A stretch of DNA of 64,000 nucleotides from Hydrangea macrophylla (taxonomy: Eukaryota > Streptophyta > Magnoliopsida > Cornales > Hydrangeaceae): assembly GCA_033977485.1 (NCBI GenBank), contig CM066992.1, forward strand, positions 100,762,140-100,826,139, given 5' to 3'. Below the pieces are notes generated by a model that was given only the letters and a program-made list of their open reading frames with translations, was not told where the DNA came from and made no database searches. Positions 57,080-64,000 of the stretch are shown piece by piece (positions within the stretch are counted from its first letter, which is position 1; each line of letters begins with the position of its first letter). A program made the position numbers and the translations under genes.

Positions 57080-58133
57080 TCACAAAGAGAGACAATGACA
57101 TTACGTTATAATGGTCCCACAGTAACATGCATTTTTTTGTTCATTTTTTTTTTCAATCATTATGGATCTTGTTTGATAGATCTTTCCTTCTAGATTACAA
57201 ATATGTAAATTTTATTCAAAATGAAGTTGTGGTTTAAAAGTTTTATTAGCATTTTAAAGTTTGAAAAAAAAACACTTCTTTGAATAATGTGTTGAGGTGG
57301 AAAAACAGGAAAAAAAACAGGAAGAAAAGGAAAAAAAAAAAAAAAAAAAACAACAACAATGTTCTAAATGTGTGACGGGGAAAAATTTGCCAATAACCTT
57401 ATTTCAGTTTAAAAATAAGGCCATAAAATTAAAAAAACGATTGTCCTTGCCTAATTAAAAAAAAAAAAAAAAATTTGTCCTTGCCTACTGGAGGAGCTAT
57501 GCTAATCACCATAGACAGTCCATTTTAGGGACTGCTATTTAATTTCTCCTACTTATATATTTGGGAAAAAAAAAATTTGATTCTAATTCGAAACATCTCA
57601 CTGACATGGCAGTACAATCATCTTCGATCTATTATGTTATGGATGAATTTGGTAAAATTAGAATTTTAAAGGTAGCATTATTGCAGCAATTGGTATTCCA
57701 ACTAGGACACAAGTTTGGAAACTATAGTGTTTATTTTTAAAGATTTTATATCACAGTGAAAAAAGGCTCGGGAAATTGATATTCTCCTGATCAGAAGACA
57801 AGGTGGCAAGATGTTTGTGAACATCGAATGTCTCACGATAAGTCATTTATGGTCATCGTCACACTTCGCCATTCCGAAGATATAAAATGATGCACAAATC
57901 ATAATTATGAGTGTGTTACAACTACTATTGGTAATCACACCTCACTTTAAAATGTACGTTACATTAAACATTAATTTTAAGGTAAAGTATATATGTATAG
58001 CTCTTTTGGTGCAGATCTCTCTTAGACTCTTCTATTGCATAAGTCGAGTATTTAATTTCAATCCCTTTCACTTTGTACTAAGAAAAATCTTAATTTTTTA
58101 GAAAATACGATAGAACGAGTATAATGTTCATAA
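57080..58133. other. Intergenic, nothing recognised
   Basis: AT-rich with several A runs (57,331-57,349 and 57,457-57,472). No gene or element end identified. Confidence 0.45.
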
Positions 58134-58141
58134 ATAAATGA

Positions 58142-58519
58142 CAGGGCCGACCCTTGGGCCAGCAGCCCAGGCGATCGCTTGGAGCCTCCAAAAATAAGAG
58201 TTTGTTTGGCTTTGGAATAGGGCCTTGTTTGGCCAAAATTCACATATTATGTGTAAAAATAGGGCCAAAATAGAGCCTAAAAAAACAATACCTTAGATAT
58301 ACATGCATTATATATACAAATAGGACAAAAAATAAGGTATTATTTGGCCAAAATACATGTATTATATATAAAAATAGGACAAAATAGGTCCTAAAAAAAT
58401 AGGGTCTTATATATACATGTATTATATATAAAAATAGGACCAAAAAAGGGCCTAAAAAAATTTTATTTTCATATTTGCTTGGGACTCATGTGAATTTCAC
58501 AATCTCAGGACCGACACTG
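58142..58519. mobile_element. hAT-type element 1 of a cluster, TSD ATAAATGA
   Basis: 378 bp, ends CAGGGCCGACCCTTGG and CTCAGGACCGACACTG, flanked by the exact 8-bp repeat ATAAATGA (58,134-58,141 and 58,520-58,527). The interior has degenerate direct repeats of about 75 bp (ATACATGTATTATATATAAA, ATAGGACAAAATAGG). No transposase. Confidence 0.88.
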
Positions 58520-58538
58520 ATAAATGAACATGTTGATG

Positions 58539-59113
58539 TAGGCCTGTAAACGGATCGGATTTGGATCCGATCCGATCCGAATCCGATTGAAAATATCCGA
58601 TAAGAAAATCCGAATCTGAACCCTAACCTGAACCTGAATCCGAATATTTTGTTAGCAAACGGATCGGATTCGGATATCACAAATCCGATCCGGATCCGAT
58701 CCGTTTAGCTCCCCTTGTTTTGTGAAAATGACAATTTAGCTCCTCTTGCTTTGTGAAAATTACATAATGACCCTACACTATAAAATTCTTTTGGTACTTA
58801 ACGGATATTCGATTAGAGAAAAAAATAAATAAATAAAAAATTTGATGCTTAACGGATATCCGATTAAAAATTTCCTTTGGTGCTTAACGAATATCCAATT
58901 AATAAATTAAAAACAAAACTTGATTTGCTTAAGGGGTTTTTTTATTGCTTAACGGATATCCGTCGGATATCCGAATCCTAATAAATTCGGATTCGGATTT
59001 TGGTTAACGGAATTTTTTTATCGGATCGGATTCGGATTTAGTTAAAGGATTCTTATCGGATTCGGATTCGAATATCACAAATCCGATCCGAATCCGATCT
59101 ATTTACAGGCCTA
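58539..59113. mobile_element. hAT-type element 2 of a cluster, TSD TGTTGATG
   Basis: 575 bp, terminal inverted repeats TAGGCCTGTAAACGGATCGG and its near-complement. It is flanked by the exact 8-bp repeat TGTTGATG (58,531-58,538 and 59,114-59,121). Both ends are packed with GGATCGGATTCGGAT-type repeats in opposite orientations. The middle carries AACGGATATCCGATTA repeats. Confidence 0.92.
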
Positions 59114-59130
59114 TGTTGATGCATTAACAC

Positions 59131-59805
59131 TAGGGCTGCACATGGGGCGGGTCGGGTCGGGTCTCTGTAGAACCGGAACCGACCCGATTATGAATGGTTC
59201 CATGTTTTGAGACCCAGACCCGACCCGATAAGGTTTGGACCCGGACCGACCCGACCCAGTTACTTTGGTTCGGTTCGGGTCGGGTCTGGGCCACAACCCA
59301 GTTTTTTTTTTTTTTTTTTTTTTTTAAAATTTTTTATTTTTTCTTATATTTTATTTTGTTATTATTTTTATTTATATTCATTAGTGAATACCTATACTTC
59401 TATGTATAATACATCCATTAAAAAGATTGATGAGGGCGGAGAGTCATGAAAATTAATTCCAACCATTAGAAAGTGAATATAATAATTTATATATTCATGG
59501 ATATAATGATGTGCAACCTATAAAAGTTAAAATTAATAAGGTGGTTATGTTTTATATATTCATGGATATAATGAAAAGAAAAATGAGTACTTTGTCATAA
59601 AAATAAAGAATTAATTAGCAAAAACAGTTTTGTCTATTGACCGACCCAGACCAGGCCCGAACCAACCCGACCCGACCCGAAATATATATCTCTTAACTGG
59701 ACCCGAACCAGACCCGACCCGACCCATTTTATTCCAGACCCAACCCAATCGGGTCGGGTCGGGTCGGGTCGGGTCTTCGGGTAACATGTTTTTTGTGCAG
59801 CCCTA
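59131..59805. mobile_element. hAT-type element 3 of a cluster, TSD ATTAACAC
   Basis: 675 bp, terminal inverted repeats TAGGGCTGCACA / TGTGCAGCCCTA. It is flanked by the exact 8-bp repeat ATTAACAC (59,123-59,130 and 59,806-59,813). The subterminal regions are (GGGTC)n arrays (for example 59,750-59,775) in inverted orientation. The middle is AT-rich with a T run at 59,302-59,325. No transposase. Confidence 0.92.
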
Positions 59806-60261
59806 ATTAACACACCGTATCAGATATAACAACTTACTGTGACATTGACTACTTTTAACATAAACGGACACTTTGAAAATTTGTACGCGTTAAAGACTTT
59901 GGACGAATTTAATAAATAACGACAATTAGTTTGAATGTTGTACTAAACACGCATATCACACGTACATAGGATATAATATGAATATCTAAGGAAAAACAAA
60001 AATCTCATTATCCATTTTGGGTAAATGGAAAAAAAAAAAATTGAAATTCACGGTGGGGTACCAATTAACCAGGTCCAAGGCAAGGCTCATAAGTCATATG
60101 GCATGGTTAGCATGCGTCTCACGAGATCTTGAAATTCCCAAACTAGCGTTTTTCTCTTTTAGGCCATGTTTGTTTCGTACTATCAGTCCAAAAAATCCAT
60201 GAGTTTGAATTAAAATTTAATTCGATAGTCAATTATTTGAGTACGTTGCGTGTGAAGCTAA

Positions 60262-60543
60262 GGGTGTGTTTGATAACCTAATTAAGTAGTGAAAATAAAA
60301 ATTTTTAGTATTTAATTTTTTTCAGTGCGTTTAATAATGTACCACTTAATTGAAAAAGCTACAATAAATCCACTGAAAACATTAAATGCAAATTTTTTAC
60401 TGAAAATAATCACTGAATGCAGTATATTTTAGTTCTTAAGATACTATTTTCAGTAATACAAATACAAATCACTTAAAATTTTTAATACTTAAATTCAACA
60501 CTTAATTTTTTCTGTACTTAATTTTCAGTTTTATCAAAGGGTA
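60262..60543. mobile_element. Tourist-like MITE (GGGTGCGTTTGATAA family), copy 4, inverted
   Basis: Begins after TAA with GGGTGTGTTTGATAACC. The interior is the reverse complement of the order seen in copies 1-3 (TTTTTCAGTGCGTTTAATAA, then ATTTTCAGTTTTATCAAAGGG at the end). The right terminus is eroded. Confidence 0.75.
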
Positions 60544-60725
60544 TATGGCCACTACTTTATCCGGGAATGTGGGATTATTAATAATACCAAAGCAAACGTG
60601 GCCTTAGATACCCAAGAAGGTGAGATCTTTAAAAAGATGAACACTTTGAAAGTGGGCTCTGCGCCAATCCACATGCCAATACATGAATCCAGAAACAGTA
60701 TCGAAATATAGACGAATAAAAGCAA

Positions 60726-60909
60726 TGATAGATGCACAACAAAAACTCACAACTAATTGTACAACTTGTTTAAAATTGTTGGACTTCGTGCTGAAAAAAT
60801 TGTACACACAAAAAGACAAAAAAAGGGGTGTACAGCTTTTTCAGCACGAAGTCCAATATTTTTAAGCAAGTTGTGCAATTAATTGTGGGTTTTTGTTGTA
60901 CATCTATCA
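60726..60909. mobile_element. Foldback MITE with ~75-bp arms
   Basis: Left arm TGATAGATGCACAACAAAAA through TTGGACTTCGTGCTGAAAAA, right arm its complement, loop about 35 bases. Non-coding. Confidence 0.8.
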
Positions 60910-61304
60910 ATTCTCAATAAACAAACGGTACCCAATGACTAGTCATATGGAGGTGTTTTCCTGTTTGTTGGATTCCTAACATTTGTCATGTTAGTCTCAC
61001 CAAAAGATAAGTCTCCCGTGGCATAAGATTGCGAGGCTTGTTTGGAAAAGAAAAGAATGATTCTATAATTTTGATATTTGGTGAATGTTTATGTCCAGTT
61101 TAGTAAATTTATTCATTTTTTTTTTTTGGGTCAAATCAACATAATATTAATTCTCACAATAACCAAATAGAAGTGGGGGCTTGGACTGAAATCAGACATG
61201 TTTTAGACTTTTTTCCAAACCGACCCTTACGTTACGTATGGAACTCAAGAATTTCCTTAATATATGATTAATTTATGAGTAATGCTACACCCATACTAAA
61301 TTCT

Positions 61305-61729
61305 TGTAATGATTTGAAATTTAATTAAGGGTATTGTGGTAATTTGGTGGTCAATATGTGGGCCCAATTTGGCCTAATAGGGGTAACACTGACCTCACCT
61401 ATCAGAGTTTGTCTGCTAACGGTGTTAATTGAGACAGTGAAATTACTTATTAACCCTTACTAAAGTTAGGTCAACCACCAAATAGAGTTAAAAAGACAAA
61501 ATTATCCTTCCAAAAAAACCCATATTTCTTATATTTCATCCTCTCACCACCTTCTTCACTAATCCACCACCACCCTCCACTACCACAATCCCACCGTCGC
61601 AAGTTTGTGAGGTTTCATTGCACAAAACATGGCATAAGTTGTGCTTCTAAATGATAACTCTAAGTCACAGGTCAAACTCAAAACTTTAGATAATACTCCC
61701 ACCGTCGTTTATCTCTCTTTATACACTCA

Positions 61730-61774
<45 letters not shown>

Positions 61775-62287
61775 GGCTTTCATTTTCACCTCTCTCACTA
61801 TGTTAATTTACCCACAAATAATCAGATTGAATGTGTATTCCATGTCATCATTCAATCTCCTCCGTTAGAACCACCGAATCAAATGCTGGGAAGTCCCATT
61901 TCATTTCTTGACCAAATTCAGAGCTCAAATTACTGAGTGTTGCATATACCTAAATTGCATTTCAAAACTAATCCTATTGAATAACACCCATTTGTTAAGA
62001 TATTTTTTTATTGGTCTTTTGGTCTACCCAGAGAGTAATTGGAAAGGTGAATTGGTGGAGGATGTGATGATCACTAGATCTCTGTGGTGTTGAATTCGGT
62101 TGTTATTCCATAGTCCCATGACCAATTGGAAAATAAAAAGAGAAGGCAAAGCGTAAAAGACAGGAACTTAGAATGAAAAAGTAGAGAGAGAAAAATTGGG
62201 AACCTGGGCTATTAGATATGTTTTTATTGCAATTTGGCAGAGTGAATTTTCTTCAGCCTTCTTTGGGCCTGGTTTTTTAGAGAGAGC

Positions 62288-62330
<43 letters not shown>

Positions 62331-62738
62331 AGTTTTGGCATTTTGAATTATTATTAAGTGATGTCATTGTCATTCCGTTAATTTTTCTACCGGCTTATTA
62401 ATGGAGGAGAGGTAACTGTTATTAGGCCAAACCTCAAGGGAGGTAGGTGACATTTTCTCTGTACATTTAATGCCGAACATTTGGTTTTGTGGTAGCACAT
62501 TGGTAATTATATGTGTACAAGTGGGTGTATATGTGTGTGTATATATGTATATGTATATGTATATGTATGTGAGTGTGACTACTGGGACACACAAGTCCCC
62601 TCCAGCCACCAAAGATTCTCTAGGAAGCTTCCCCTTTCTCTCTTCTCTCCACTCTCACTCGACCACTTCTCTCTCTCTATCTCTCTCTCTCTCTCTCTTT
62701 TTCTTTTTCTTTTTTCTTTTTCTTTCCTTATCTTTTAG
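61305..62738 (+). mobile_element. Chromovirus LTR 1, truncated and enlarged
   Basis: Begins TGTAATGATTTGAAATTTAATTAAGGG, matching the LTR at 63,214. The match resumes at about 62,463 (CATTTGGTTTTGTGGTAGCA) and runs to about 62,738 (CCTTATCTTT). Between lie about 1 kb absent from LTR 2, starting and ending with inverted GGCCTAATA (61,371-62,428). This may be an insertion here or a deletion in LTR 2. At about 62,738 the LTR sequence stops and integrase coding sequence begins, so its 3' part and most of the element interior are deleted. Confidence 0.75.
61731..61771. repeat. CA microsatellite
   Basis: (CA)n run of about 40 bases inside the segment unique to LTR 1. A GA run follows at 62,294-62,326. 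Confidence 0.9.
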
Positions 62739-62745
62739 CATGGGA

Positions 62746-63166
62746 TCGATATCACGTGTTTCTTAAGGTTGCCCCTCGACGTGGTTTGCTATGTTTTGGG
62801 CAAAGCGGAAAGTTATCGGCTTAATTTATTGGTCTATTTAAAGTTCTTGATACGGTTTGCGAGGTGGTCTACTGTTTGGTACTCCCACCTCAACTTTTTA
62901 GTGTTCATAATATTTTTCATGTTTCCATGATTCGTAAGTATAATCGTGATAAGTCACATATTTTGAATTGGACCGAGTTAGTCATCGACGAAGATGCATC
63001 TTATGAAGACCAAGCTACTCGCATTCTTGAAAGGAATGAGGACGTCTTGCGAGGCAAGACCATTTCATTGGTTAAGGTACTTTGGAACCACCATAAAGTC
63101 AAGGTGTCGGCATGGGAAGATGAGGCTAAGGCGAGATCGAAGTATCCTCACGTATTCTTAGATTGA
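62746..63166 (+). pseudogene. Ty3/Gypsy chromovirus integrase C-terminus
   Basis: The frame HVFLKVAPRRGLLCFGQSGK, a stop (TAA, about 62,821), then FIGLFKVLDTVCEVVYCLVL, PPQLFSVHNIFHVSMIRKY and KVLWNHHKVKVSAWEDE to KYPHVFLD is the usual C-terminal integrase module (GPY/F-like region) plus chromodomain-like tail of Tekay/Del chromoviruses. In intact elements this part directs integration toward chromatin. The N-terminal and catalytic integrase domains and all of gag, protease and reverse transcriptase are missing. The tail is followed 35 bases later by the polypurine tract. Confidence 0.88.
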
Positions 63167-63200
63167 GGCATATTTTTCGAATTCCGGGACGGAATCTCTT

Positions 63201-63212
63201 TAAGGGGGTAGA
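63201..63212 (+). promoter_or_regulatory. Chromovirus polypurine tract
   Basis: TAAGGGGGTAGA lies just before the 3' LTR start (63,214), as required for plus-strand priming. Confidence 0.75.
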
Positions 63213-63213
63213 T

Positions 63214-64000
63214 TGTAATGCTTTGAAATTTAATTAGAGTAATGCTAGACCCACACAAAATTTCACACAAAAATAATATTGACCCTTTTTTTCGATGAGT
63301 CCCATGTGTTCCCTACATATGGCACACTAGAATCAAGGGCCAAGATTTTTATGTGTGAAATTTTGGGTGGGTTAGCAGTATTGATTTAATTAAGGGTATT
63401 GTGGTAATTTGGTGGTTAATGTGTGGACCCAATTTGAACTTGTACATTTTGATGCCTAACATTTGGTTTTGTGGTAGCACATTGGTAATTATATGGGAAC
63501 ATATAGGTGTATATACGTGTATATGTGTGTGAGTGTGAGTGTGACTAGTGCGACCCACAAGTCCCTTCCAACCACCAAAGCTTCCCTAGAAAGCTTCCCT
63601 TTTCTCTATCGTTTCCCCTCTCACATGACCACTTCACTTTTTCCCTCTCATTTTCTTTTTCCTTCCTTATCTTTACTCTCTCTATACTTGGAATGTCATA
63701 CTCCAACCCACCTCGGGTGGATTAGGACACGTGTAACAATGCCACCAAGGTACGTTCCCAATGGATATAACATAAAGCAAGTTTAAATTCGCTTTTTAAA
63801 CTCTTTATAAAACTCATTAGTATGTAACTAACCCCAAGGGTAAAATGGTCATTTTAAATAAATTGTCGGGATTCATCTCAAAATATAGCTCTTCAAATAA
63901 GGAACCCAACATTGAAAATGGCGCGTGAATACAAACTTTCTAGACCAAGTTATGTTCACTTAAATTTTGAATTTGATTGTGCCCAGATTGCTCAAGCATT
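63214..64000 (+). mobile_element. Chromovirus LTR 2 (3' LTR), runs off the window
   Basis: Starts TGTAATGCTTTGAAATTTAATTA. It contains a MITE (63,237-63,384) and then continues colinear with LTR 1 (CATTTGGTTTTGTGGTAGCA at about 63,460; CTTTCC/TTCCTTATCTTT at about 63,660). No CA end or target duplication is seen before 64,000. Confidence 0.75.
63237..63384. mobile_element. MITE inside chromovirus LTR 2, TSD TTTAATTA
   Basis: 148 bp with inverted ends around TAATGCTAGACCCACACAAAA and TTTTGGGTGGGTTAGCAGTA, flanked by TTTAATTA (63,229-63,236 and 63,385-63,392). LTR 1 has a single TTTAATTA at the same place (about 61,320), which is the empty site. The 8-bp duplication suggests hAT. Confidence 0.85.

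Noticed and set aside
59750..59775. GGGTC repeats resembling telomere sequence
   Set aside because: Plant telomeres are TTTAGGG; these repeats are the subterminal part of a hAT-type element with its own target duplication.

Overview
This window is plant nuclear DNA, from a eudicot with an interspersed-repeat-rich genome. Two intron-aware, intact protein genes are visible: a cytokinetic kinesin of the NACK/TETRASPORE type on the + strand (25,735-32,530) and an uninterrupted arginine decarboxylase gene on the - strand (45,859-48,036). Almost everything else that can be identified is transposon-derived. Gene density (two genes in 64 kb), long AT-rich introns, GT-AG splice sites, microsatellites and many MITEs all fit a medium-to-large angiosperm genome. 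The species cannot be fixed from the sequence alone.

Layout. 1-1,215: end of a 5' LTR, primer-binding site and broken gag of a truncated Copia element (+). 2,589-8,200: a dense mosaic of small elements, namely Tourist-like MITEs (one nested in another), foldback MITEs, Mutator-type MITEs with 9-bp target duplications and a complete 327-bp TRIM. 8,380-23,279: one complete but dead Copia element on the - strand, bounded by 470-bp LTRs and the target duplication TTAAG. It carries two LTR-type insertions (10,934-12,791, TSD GCAGG; 15,409-21,565, TSD AGTTA). The second insertion itself carries a 1.48-kb solo LTR (18,599-20,074, TSD TAGTC). 23,614-25,734: a MITE and the kinesin upstream region.

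25,735-32,530: kinesin gene, 14 coding exons, 937 predicted residues. 33,799-39,184: a recent tandem duplication of a roughly 2-kb unit; the first copy alone was later hit by a 1,366-bp Mutator-like element (TSD TAGATTAAA). 39,185-45,850: mostly unidentified intergenic sequence with an 813-bp inverted-repeat element, a 41-bp tandem pair and a 30-base G run. 45,859-48,650: arginine decarboxylase with TATA box and two very short upstream ORFs. 48,800-53,650: more foldback MITEs (one nested in another) and LTR-like sequence. 54,040-54,275: a tRNA-like SINE candidate on the - strand. 56,425-60,543: MITEs, including three hAT-type elements inserted side by side within 1.7 kb. 61,305-64,000: a chromovirus (Ty3/Gypsy) remnant with most of its interior deleted.

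The two genes are unrelated in function. The kinesin is predicted to act at the phragmoplast during cytokinesis, upstream of a MAP-kinase cascade. Arginine decarboxylase makes agmatine, the first step of the plant-specific putrescine route. I found no convincing new biological system. The value of the window is mainly as a readable record of transposition order, because nine or more insertions can be defined by matching target-site duplications.
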